DNA of 6,038 nucleotides from Desulfatitalea sp. (GCA_018224505.1 JAGTVD010000265.1:1-6038), one strand, 5' to 3'. Positions 1 to 5,843 are shown, numbered from the stretch's first letter. The notes: a model not told the origin generated them from the sequence alone. Numbers and translations: made by a program.

Positions 1-77
1 CGGCGCATGCGGCTGAGTTCATCAAACATCCGGAAAGGACCCATGGCCGAGGTTCCAAAGATTCGGGGACTGAACAT
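1..77 (-). CDS. N-terminus of a probable small heat-shock protein (Hsp20 family), cut by the window edge
   Basis: Only the first 25 codons are visible: Met-Phe-Ser-Pro-Arg-Ile-Phe-Gly-Thr at the start, then a stretch ending Phe-Asp-Glu-Leu-Ser-Arg-Met-Arg. The start is firm because ATG at 77-75 is preceded, six bases upstream, by AAAGGAGG (91-84), an almost perfect anti-16S match. The short Pro/Phe-rich opening followed by an amphipathic Phe-x-Glu-Leu-x-x-Met-Arg segment resembles the N-termini of bacterial Hsp20 chaperones, which bind unfolding proteins in the cytoplasm. The diagnostic alpha-crystallin domain lies outside the window, so the family is inferred from a weak, low-information region. 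The gene is transcribed divergently from the sensor kinase to its right. I see no CIRCE inverted repeat or clear sigma32 promoter in front of it. Confidence 0.5.
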   Translation of the reverse strand, partial: MFSPRIFGTSAMGPFRMFDELSRMR

Positions 78-83
78 GATTGG

Positions 84-102
84 CCTCCTTTGTTGTTGTT
101 GG
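84..102 (-). promoter_or_regulatory. Strong ribosome binding site with a CAA-repeat leader
   Basis: Read on the minus strand, a run of CAA triplets (about 102-92) leads directly into AAAGGAGG (91-84), six bases before the ATG at 77. Such CAA runs are poorly structured, so the site should be open to ribosomes and the gene well translated. I see no CCUCC-like stretch in the leader that could mask it, which argues against a simple RNA thermometer despite the Hsp20-like product. Confidence 0.75.
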
Positions 103-164
103 CTATGCTGGACTACCGGTTAAGCGTTTTTCTTCTGATGTTGGCTTCCTTGTTTGGTGTCAAA

Positions 165-192
165 AAATTATAAACGAATTCGACGATGTCAA
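165..192 (-). promoter_or_regulatory. Possible sigma70 promoter for the leftward (Hsp20-like) gene
   Basis: On the minus strand a TTGACA -35 box (192-187) is followed after 16 bases by TAATTT (170-165). A better -10 hexamer, TATAAT (172-167), gives only a 14-base spacer. Either choice would start transcription near position 160, leaving a leader of about 80 bases. The perfect -35 box is the main support; the ambiguous -10 keeps confidence moderate. Confidence 0.4.
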
Positions 193-261
193 TATTACAA
201 CGGAATAAAATATCGCATTATTAAAAAAAATTTATCTGCATAGTAATAAACCATTGAATGC

Positions 262-290
262 TTGACAGTTGGGCGAATTCTTAGGATAAT
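262..290 (+). promoter_or_regulatory. Near-consensus sigma70 promoter for the kinase gene
   Basis: TTGACA (262-267) is a perfect -35 box. A 17-base spacer (268-284) leads to GATAAT (285-290), one mismatch from TATAAT. This is the best promoter-like sequence in the window and sits in AT-rich DNA. Transcription should begin near 296-298, giving a leader of about 90 bases before ATG 389. The TTG at 290 overlaps the -10 box, so translation cannot start there on this transcript. Confidence 0.75.
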
Positions 291-374
291 TGCTTCAAAC
301 CCGCTTCGCCTGCCGGTGCGTCTCTGTTGAACAGCCCCGGAGGCCACCACGCAATCATTCGTTGGCTATGAATC

Positions 375-379
375 AAGGA
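375..379 (+). promoter_or_regulatory. Ribosome binding site deciding the kinase start
   Basis: AAGGA at 375-379 lies nine bases before ATG 389, a normal spacing. The alternative in-frame ATG at 368 has no comparable purine-rich site at the right distance, and the TTG at 290 lies inside the promoter. This favours 389 as the start. Confidence 0.6.
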
Positions 380-388
380 ACCGGAACG

Positions 389-2074
389 ATGAGAAATTCC
401 AGCGCTGGCAGCTCGGAAGCCTATTTGATTCCTTATCCCGCCGAATCGTTTTCAAAACCGGTTCCGATCATAATGGGCCAGACCTCCATCGGAAGGGATG
501 TGTCCAATACCATTCAGATTCTGCAAGGATCCGTTTCGCCGCGACATGCAACCATCACCTTGGTGGACGACAGGTACGTGCTGACGGATCTGGATTCCCG
601 GAACGGCACTTATCTCAATGAGGAAAAAATCCAGACAGCGGCATTGAAACACCATGACAAGATCTCCTTCGGTGATCGCACGTTTCTCTTTCTGATGAAG
701 GCCGACCCCTTGTCCGATGGGTGGCTGTCCGCCTTGTTTGCAGGCGCGGGCGGGGTGGATATGGCCGAGGATAGCGTTGAACCGTCGGAGTTGCTGGCCC
801 AAACAGCGGCATCCGCCGCCATGGGAATCTTTCCACCGGACATGGCTGATGTGCAAGCTGAAGCTGAGGGGGCTGCCCTGGCCCATCAAAGGCTTTCCCT
901 GCTGTACCAGTTGAGTGAAAAACTGCGCTCCGCACAGGCTGCCGAAGAGATACTGGACAAGGGGCTGGAACTGATCCTCAAGGCCATTCCGGCGGCCGAG
1001 CGGGGCGTGATCATGCTCGGCGGCCATGACGATGGTACGTTGAAGGTCAGCGCGGTGAAGAATCGCGATCACCAGGACGCGAGCCGATCCATTCCCATCA
1101 GCCGCACCATTCTGGATTGGGTGCTGACCGAGCGCATGGTGCTGGTCAGTCAGAACCTGACGGAGGATGCCCGTTTTCAGGATTCGGAGTCCATCCGTGT
1201 CCACAATCTCAATGCCATCCTGGTGGTGCCGTTGATGAAGGGCGAAAAAGTCTTGGGGATGCTCTATGTCGATGGCCGCAATATCCTGGAGGCCTTTACC
1301 CAGCCGGACGTGGCCTTCGCCGCAGCGGTGGCCAATGAGTTGGCGCTTTGCATGGAGAACATGCACCTTCAGAAAGAGCTGATCCAGAATGAGCGCATGG
1401 CGGCCATCGGCCTGATGATGACCAACCTGGCCCACAATATCAAAAATCTGCTCACCTTGAACCAGAATGCCTTGGATTTGCTGGGCCTTCAATTGCGCGA
1501 TCTCGAAGACCAGCGGATTCAGAAGAGCTGGCGCTATATCACCCAGAGCTTTACCCGCATCAACAACCTGGCGGTCAATATGCTGGCTTATGCTCGGGAG
1601 CACGAGATGACCCCGCATCCAGCTCTTATCAACCAGCTGATCGTGTCCCACCGCGAGGCGTTTGAACAAAGCCTCGCCAACAAGGGGATCGTGCTGGAGA
1701 TGCGGCTCTCCCCGGACAATCCCCGCTGGATGATGGATACCAGTCAATTCCAACGGGCCTTCATCAACCTGGTGGTCAATGCCATCGATGCCGTCAAGGA
1801 CCGCCCGGACGGCAAGATTATTGTTGCCACCCGGGTGACCGACCAGCGGCAGCTGGAGGTCAGTGTCATCGATAACGGTTGCGGTATCTCCCCTGAAAAC
1901 CAGGCTCGCATATTCGAGCTCTTTTTCAGTACCAAGGGCACGGGAGGCAGTGGCTTGGGCTTGTCGATGGTCAAAAAGTTCGTCGACAAGATGGGGGGCA
2001 CCATTACCGTGACTTCAGCCGTCGATGAAGGATCGACCTTCACCATGACCTTCCCCGAACGCACGCCTGTTTGA
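389..2074 (+). CDS. Soluble FHA-GAF sensor histidine kinase
   Basis: This encodes a 561-residue protein with no signal peptide or membrane segment, so it is probably a cytoplasmic two-component sensor. An FHA domain spans about 25-103: Gly35-Arg36, Ser50-x-x-His53 and Asn72-Gly73 are the usual phosphothreonine-binding positions. A low-complexity Ala/Glu linker (about 105-165) follows, then a GAF domain (about 180-320) that may bind a small ligand. A helical linker leads to the dimerisation helix with His349. The ATPase domain shows an N-box (Asn460, Asn464), G1 Asp495-x-Gly-x-Gly499, the F-box (Phe509 to Phe513) and G2 Gly520 to Gly524. The H-box reads His-Asn-Ile-Lys-Asn, so the acidic residue normally after the histidine is Asn350. 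ATG 389 is preferred to 368 because of its ribosome binding site. The gene stands alone with its own promoter and no adjacent response regulator. The kinase family is certain; signal, partner and output are unknown. Confidence 0.92.
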   Translation: MRNSSAGSSEAYLIPYPAESFSKPVPIIMGQTSIGRDVSNTIQILQGSVSPRHATITLVDDRYVLTDLDSRNGTYLNEEKIQTAALKHHDKISFGDRTFLFLMKADPLSDGWLSALFAGAGGVDMAEDSVEPSELLAQTAASAAMGIFPPDMADVQAEAEGAALAHQRLSLLYQLSEKLRSAQAAEEILDKGLELILKAIPAAERGVIMLGGHDDGTLKVSAVKNRDHQDASRSIPISRTILDWVLTERMVLVSQNLTEDARFQDSESIRVHNLNAILVVPLMKGEKVLGMLYVDGRNILEAFTQPDVAFAAAVANELALCMENMHLQKELIQNERMAAIGLMMTNLAHNIKNLLTLNQNALDLLGLQLRDLEDQRIQKSWRYITQSFTRINNLAVNMLAYAREHEMTPHPALINQLIVSHREAFEQSLANKGIVLEMRLSPDNPRWMMDTSQFQRAFINLVVNAIDAVKDRPDGKIIVATRVTDQRQLEVSVIDNGCGISPENQARIFELFFSTKGTGGSGLGLSMVKKFVDKMGGTITVTSAVDEGSTFTMTFPERTPV

Positions 2075-2088
2075 ATCTAACCACATAG

Positions 2089-2107
2089 GCGAACCCTTAG
2101 GGTTCGC
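2089..2107. terminator. Perfect 8-bp hairpin between convergent genes; possible bidirectional terminator
   Basis: GCGAACCC (2089-2096) and GGGTTCGC (2100-2107) pair perfectly around a three-base TTA loop. The hairpin starts 14 bases after the kinase stop and lies about 50 bases beyond the protease stop, where convergent transcripts would end. Neither strand has a T-run after the stem, so it is not a canonical intrinsic terminator. It could instead stabilise 3' ends or be a genome repeat. Confidence 0.45.
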
Positions 2108-2156
2108 GCAAAGCGATGGGTAACCTGATTCTGGTGATCAAGCACTGAGTGAGCCG

Positions 2157-3275
2157 TCAGTGTTTCGGCAGGTGATCGCTGAATGCTTCCAGGGCGGTTT
2201 CGATGGGGATGGCGAAGCCCAGGCCTTCAAACTTGTGGGTCAGGGCCTTGAAGGTGTTGATGCCCAGCACCTGGCCTTCAGCGGTGACCAGCGGGCCGCC
2301 GCTGTTACCCGGGTAGATCTGGGCGTTGGTTTGCAGAAAGCCTTGCTGAACGCCGGAGAGAATGCCGGAGGTCACCGAGTTTTGCAGATTGGCCGGGTTG
2401 CCGATGGCATAGACCGGATCGCCCTGGGCGGTTCGTCTATAGGGGGCGGGGCGTAGGGCCGGGGTTTGATAACCGTCCAGTTTGAGCAGGGCAAGGTCAT
2501 GGCTGGCACTCACCGCCAGCAGGCGCGCGTATTGGGTGGTGCCGTCGGCCAGGGTGATGGTGAAGCGCTGTGCCAGATCGGCCAGACTGGCGCTGTAGCG
2601 GTAGTCCTGCCGGCTGTCCCGGAAGCGCCGCTTTTCGTTTTCAAAAATATCGCGCCGCCTTTGAAAATCGGCATGCCAGCTCTGGTAGTTTCCGCGGTTG
2701 GCTTCGTAATCCTGTTGATAGGCGTTGCGCCGCTGGGGGTGGGGTTCCGCCTTGGCGGCCGACTGCTGCGCTTCCAGCCGTTGCCGGGCGGTGCGCAGCC
2801 GCTGCTGTTCTTCATCGAAGCGCTGCTCCAGATGGTCGATCTGCTTTTCGGCCGCCTGGAACTGGGCCTCTGTTTTAGCGGCCTGGGACTCGGTGGTGCG
2901 CACCACATGCTTGTTGGTCAGGATATGCCCTTCATGGGTGACAAAGAAGCCGCTGCCGGCCCCCAGGGTGCTTTTGACGGCCACCGTGGCGGCGGTGGCC
3001 TGTTCGATGGGGTTGCGGGTCGGGTAATCGATGGCCAGCAGCGGGTTTCCGGCGCCCGGCGGTGCCGGTGCGGGGCCTTCGGGTGTGATGTTCCGGATCT
3101 CCCCCGGGGCGTCGGCGGGGGGGGTGTCGGTGAAGTGCCACACGCCGTCCTTCTGGTAGCGGTAAACCGGGCCGGCCTGCGACATTCCCAGCGGCCACAT
3201 GGCCAGCAGCCAGAGCGCCAGCAGCGCCTTCAGGCAATGCCCTCGGCAAGCAAGGGTAGGGCGAATGCGGTTCAT
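2157..3275 (-). CDS. Secreted trypsin-like (HtrA-type) serine protease with DUF4124 N-terminus and coiled-coil insertion
   Basis: This encodes a 372-residue exported protease. A basic N-terminus and hydrophobic core (about 15-31) end at Ser-Gln-Ala34, a plausible signal peptidase I site, so the protein should act in the periplasm. Residues 36-53 (Val-Tyr-Arg-Tyr, then Gly-Val-Trp-His-Phe-Thr-Asp-Thr-Pro-Pro) match the DUF4124 pattern. The protease fold covers about 95-365. The triad is His123 (Thr-Asn-Lys-His-Val-Val), Asp260 (Ser-His-Asp-Leu-Ala) and Ser325 (Gly-Asn-Ser-Gly-Gly-Pro), all intact. In DegP-type proteases His and Asp lie about 30 residues apart; here they are 137 apart because of a charged helical segment (about 127-235). 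No PDZ domain follows, and the protein ends soon after the protease fold. ATG 3275 lies five bases after the iorB stop and lacks a clear ribosome binding site, which suggests translational coupling. An upstream extension of the same frame overlaps iorB and would bury the signal peptide, so I rejected it. Substrate unknown. Confidence 0.88.
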   Translation of the reverse strand: MNRIRPTLACRGHCLKALLALWLLAMWPLGMSQAGPVYRYQKDGVWHFTDTPPADAPGEIRNITPEGPAPAPPGAGNPLLAIDYPTRNPIEQATAATVAVKSTLGAGSGFFVTHEGHILTNKHVVRTTESQAAKTEAQFQAAEKQIDHLEQRFDEEQQRLRTARQRLEAQQSAAKAEPHPQRRNAYQQDYEANRGNYQSWHADFQRRRDIFENEKRRFRDSRQDYRYSASLADLAQRFTITLADGTTQYARLLAVSASHDLALLKLDGYQTPALRPAPYRRTAQGDPVYAIGNPANLQNSVTSGILSGVQQGFLQTNAQIYPGNSGGPLVTAEGQVLGINTFKALTHKFEGLGFAIPIETALEAFSDHLPKH

Positions 3276-3280
3276 TGCGA

Positions 3281-3877
3281 TTATTGGGCGGCGGCCATGC
3301 CCAGCTCCAGGGCTTTGAGGTTGATATCGACAAAGCCGCCCTTGGTTTTTGTGCGGATGGCCTCTCTTACATGGTCGCCGGTGACGGGCAGCAAGCCGGT
3401 CTGCACCAGGGCGCCCACCAGCACGATGTTCAGGGTCAGTCCGCTGCCGGCCGTCCGGGCCAGGGCCACGGCGTCGAAGGCGATCAGCTGCCGGGTTTTG
3501 GCGCGAATGAGATCCTGCAGCCGGTCCAGGTCCGGATAGGTGCCTTTGCCGATGGCCACGGTAAAGGGCGGCAGGGGCGCTAAGTTGGTGATGACGGTGG
3601 TGGCGGGGTTGCACTTGTTCAATGCCCGCAAGGTTTCAGAAGGTTCGAAACCGAGCAGCAGGTCGGCTTCGCCGTCGGCGATCAGGTTGCTTTGGGAAGG
3701 GCCGAACACAATGGCGGACTCCACCACGCCGCCCCGCTGGGCCATCCCGTGAATTTCGCTCATCCTCACTGGTACACCGGCCAGCAAGGCCGCTTCTCCC
3801 AGCACCTTGGAGGCCAGCAGGTTGCCCTGGCCGCCAACGGCAACGATAATCAGTCGAATGGTATCCATCTTGCTCAT
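3281..3877 (-). CDS. iorB: Indolepyruvate:ferredoxin oxidoreductase, beta subunit
   Basis: This encodes a 198-residue cytoplasmic subunit, the usual length for IorB. It matches the gamma-type domain of 2-oxo acid:ferredoxin oxidoreductases: the opening strand Ile-Ile-Val-Ala-Val leads to Gly15-Gly-Gln-Gly18, and the family block Glu41-Ile-His-Gly-Met-Ala-Gln-Arg-Gly-Gly50 is intact. The C-terminus has the expected Asn-x-Lys-Ala-Leu-Glu-Leu-Gly motif. With IorA it converts aryl-2-oxo acids (indolepyruvate, phenylpyruvate, hydroxyphenylpyruvate), CoA and oxidised ferredoxin to aryl-acetyl-CoA, CO2 and reduced ferredoxin, or the reverse. ATG 3877 overlaps the iorA stop as ATGA, typical of coupled subunits. 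A second start, ATG 3868 (Met4), has AAAGGA seven bases upstream and may be the one used, giving 195 residues. The protease gene follows after five bases. Substrate preference within the aryl-pyruvate group cannot be read from the sequence. Confidence 0.92.
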   Translation of the reverse strand: MSKMDTIRLIIVAVGGQGNLLASKVLGEAALLAGVPVRMSEIHGMAQRGGVVESAIVFGPSQSNLIADGEADLLLGFEPSETLRALNKCNPATTVITNLAPLPPFTVAIGKGTYPDLDRLQDLIRAKTRQLIAFDAVALARTAGSGLTLNIVLVGALVQTGLLPVTGDHVREAIRTKTKGGFVDINLKALELGMAAAQ

Positions 3878-5730
3878 CCTTTTGCTTTCACCGGTACGAT
3901 GGCGTTTTCCGGGCAGATCTGGGCGCACACGGCACATCCCACGCAGGCATTGGCGTCGATGCAAACCCGCTCGCCTTCCAGGTAAAAGGCAGGGCAGGCC
4001 AGTTCGTTGATGCAGTGGCGGTGGTTCTTGCAACGGTCGGTGATCTGGAAGGCCCGCGGCTTGAGTGTTTTTAGGCTGCGGGCGTACAGGGTGCAGATTT
4101 CCTGGGAGATGATCACCGAAACCCCTTTGTAGGCCAAGGCCTGGCGGATCTCCTCGATGCTTTTTTTGACCTTGAAGGGCTGCACCATCGTCACATGGGT
4201 AACCCCCACGGCGCGGACCACCGCTTCGATGGAAATGCGGTTGTAGCCGCCCATCTGGAGCGCGTCCATGTCCACGCCGGGATGGGGTTGGTGGCCGGTC
4301 ATGGCGGTGGTGCCGTTGTCCAGGATCACCAGTGTGAAATTGTGGTTGTTGTGCACCGCATTGATCAGGCCGGTGATGCCGGAGTGGAAAAAGGTGGAGT
4401 CGCCGATAAAGGCCACCACCTTCTGGTCCGTGGCCCGGGAAAACCCGCAGGCCGAGCTGACCGATGATCCCATGCAGATGACAAAATCGCCCATGGACAG
4501 CGGCGGCAGAAAACCGAGGGTGTAGCAGCCGATGTCGGTGGGATAAATGGTGTCCATGCCTTCGGCGGCTTTCTTGATGGCATAGTAGGTGGCCCGGTGG
4601 GAGCAGCCGGCACACAGGTTAGGCGGACGGGCGGGAATTTCAGGCACATCCGACAGGTCCAGTTTGGCCGGCGGAGTGTAAGGGATGTCGAAATAGGTGG
4701 CCATCACCTGGCGCACCAGGGCGGGGTCAAATTCGTAAAGCCGCGAGAACAGGCCGTCTGCCTTGCCGTGAATGGGCAGGATCAGCCCCGCTTCCTGGGC
4801 AAAGGCCTTGATGGATTCCTCCAGAAACGGCTCGCCCTCCTCCACTACCAACACCTTGTCGCAGCCGCCGAGAAAACTTTTGATCCGGTCGCCCGGCAAT
4901 GGATTGGACATGCCGATGCGCAGGATGCTGACTTGCGCGGTCACCCCCAGGTCGTTCACCGCATCCTGGACATAGTTGAAGCTGACGCCATTGCACACCA
5001 CCCCCCAGCGTCCCTGGCCGGTGATGGTGTTAAAGGGGCTGCTTTCGGAAATCGTTGCGGCTTTGGCCAGGTTTTCCAGCAGCTTGACATGCAGTTTGCG
5101 CGAAATGGCCGGCACCGTGACATAATTGAACGGGTCTTTCTGAAAAGCGCCCTTGGTGACGGGCTGGCGCAAAGCGCCGAATTTTACGAAGGCGCTGGAA
5201 TGGTTGATGCGTGTGGTGGTGCGCAATATGACCGGTTCGTGCAATTGTTCTGAAAGCGCAAAGGCCTGGGCCACCATCTCCTTGGCCTCCTGGACCGTCG
5301 AGGGCTCCAGCATGGGAAGGCCGGCCATCTTGGCGTAATAGCGGTTGTCCTGTTCGTTCTGGCTGGAGAACATATTGGGGTCATCGGCCGAAACGATCAC
5401 AAGACCGCCTTTGACGCCCACGTAGGCCAACGTCATCAGCGGATCGGCGGCGACGTTCACCCCCACGTGCTTCATGATGCACAGGGTGCGCAGGCCGGCA
5501 TTGGCGGCACCGGCCGCCACTTCCAGGGCCACCTTCTCGTTGGTGCTGTACTCGAAATAGAGATCGCTCTCTTGGGAGATCTGGAACAGGTTGAGGGATA
5601 TTTCCGACGACGGTGTGCCGGGATAGGTGGTGGCGAAAGCCACCCCGGCTTCCAGTGCGCCCCGGGCAATGGCTTCGTTGCCCAGCAACAGCATTTGGGT
5701 GCCCGGATCAGCAGTGAGTAGTTTATGCAT
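3874..5730 (-). CDS. iorA: Indolepyruvate:ferredoxin oxidoreductase, alpha subunit
   Basis: This encodes a 618-residue catalytic subunit, normal for IorA. The N-terminal pyrimidine-binding domain carries Leu-Leu-Leu-Gly-Asn-Glu-Ala and Tyr36-Pro-Gly-Thr-Pro-Ser-Ser-Glu, both typical. A transketolase-C-like domain follows (about 240-345). The thiamine-diphosphate domain begins at Cys373-Ala-Gly-Cys-Ser-His-Arg and includes Gly443-Asp-Ser-Thr-Phe-Phe-His-Ser-Gly and Asp471-Asn-Gly-Thr-Thr-Ala-Met-Thr-Gly-His. The C-terminus is ferredoxin-like. Its second cluster motif is complete (Cys596, 599, 602, 606-Pro), but the first reads Cys567-x2-His570-x2-Cys573-x5-Cys579-Pro, with His where a fourth cysteine is expected. 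An extra Cys590 lies between the motifs. The enzyme decarboxylates aryl-2-oxo acids and passes electrons through these clusters to ferredoxin, linking aromatic amino-acid breakdown to anaerobic energy metabolism. ATG 5730 is chosen for its AGAGGA site six bases upstream and because the family begins near this point. Confidence 0.95.
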   Translation of the reverse strand: MHKLLTADPGTQMLLLGNEAIARGALEAGVAFATTYPGTPSSEISLNLFQISQESDLYFEYSTNEKVALEVAAGAANAGLRTLCIMKHVGVNVAADPLMTLAYVGVKGGLVIVSADDPNMFSSQNEQDNRYYAKMAGLPMLEPSTVQEAKEMVAQAFALSEQLHEPVILRTTTRINHSSAFVKFGALRQPVTKGAFQKDPFNYVTVPAISRKLHVKLLENLAKAATISESSPFNTITGQGRWGVVCNGVSFNYVQDAVNDLGVTAQVSILRIGMSNPLPGDRIKSFLGGCDKVLVVEEGEPFLEESIKAFAQEAGLILPIHGKADGLFSRLYEFDPALVRQVMATYFDIPYTPPAKLDLSDVPEIPARPPNLCAGCSHRATYYAIKKAAEGMDTIYPTDIGCYTLGFLPPLSMGDFVICMGSSVSSACGFSRATDQKVVAFIGDSTFFHSGITGLINAVHNNHNFTLVILDNGTTAMTGHQPHPGVDMDALQMGGYNRISIEAVVRAVGVTHVTMVQPFKVKKSIEEIRQALAYKGVSVIISQEICTLYARSLKTLKPRAFQITDRCKNHRHCINELACPAFYLEGERVCIDANACVGCAVCAQICPENAIVPVKAKG

Positions 5731-5736
5731 TTCGGT

Positions 5737-5742
5737 TCCTCT
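5737..5742 (-). promoter_or_regulatory. Ribosome binding site deciding the iorA start
   Basis: On the minus strand AGAGGA lies six bases before ATG 5730. The in-frame extension to ATG 5823 adds 31 residues rich in Arg, Ala and Gly that do not resemble an IorA N-terminus, so the shorter start is preferred. Confidence 0.75.
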
Positions 5743-5821
5743 GTTGAATTTGGTCAGCGTAACGTGGCGGCGGGTCCAAAACGCCGGCGCCTCACCGCCG
5801 AGAAGCGCTGCCGAACATGAC

Positions 5822-5843
5822 ATGGATTGATCGATTTGTCCAT
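5822..5843. promoter_or_regulatory. Imperfect 22-bp palindrome upstream of iorA, operator candidate
   Basis: The sequence is symmetric about the centre of ATCGAT (5830-5835), with outer arms ATGGA (5822-5826) and TCCAT (5839-5843). Eight of eleven base pairs match. The size and spacing suit a dimeric helix-turn-helix regulator. It lies about 90 bases before the iorA start, where it could sit near the promoter. No regulator is encoded in the window, and chance occurrence is not excluded. Confidence 0.3.

Larger units (their letters stand above)
78..388. other. Divergent intergenic region, strongly AT-rich in its centre
   Basis: This 311-base gap separates the leftward Hsp20-like gene from the rightward kinase gene. 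Between about 160 and 260 it is far more AT-rich than the rest of the window and includes an A8 tract (223-230) followed by TTT. It holds candidate promoters in both directions and no convincing reading frame. The A/T-rich stretch upstream of the rightward -35 box could act as an UP element or a binding site for an AT-preferring nucleoid protein; that is inference. Confidence 0.7.

Noticed and set aside
78..160. RNA thermometer in the leader of the Hsp20-like gene
   Set aside because: I looked for a stretch able to pair with AAAGGAGG in the leader and found none; the bases next to it are an unstructured CAA run.
176..280. Two GAATTC palindromes at 177-182 and 275-280 as a paired regulatory repeat
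   Set aside because: Six-base palindromes are short, the flanks are not conserved between the copies, and both fall in AT-rich DNA where such matches are easy by chance.
452..1753. 433-codon open frame on the minus strand, antisense to the kinase gene
   Set aside because: The translation is rich in His, Gln, Gly and Ile with no domain logic, as expected opposite a codon-biased GC-rich gene. The plus-strand frame carries intact FHA, GAF and kinase motifs, and there is no supporting ribosome binding site.
2466..3539. 357-codon open frame on the plus strand, antisense to the protease and iorB
   Set aside because: It crosses the boundary between two real genes on the other strand, is Gly/Ala/Val-rich without motifs, and its length is explained by GC-rich codon bias in those genes.
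3276..3614. N-terminal extension of the protease frame into iorB
   Set aside because: The added residues are low-complexity Arg/His/Pro/Gly sequence from the wrong frame of iorB, and the extension would place the signal peptide in the middle of the protein.
5731..5823. 31-residue N-terminal extension of iorA
   Set aside because: It does not resemble IorA N-termini, while ATG 5730 has a good ribosome binding site six bases upstream and begins close to the family's normal start.
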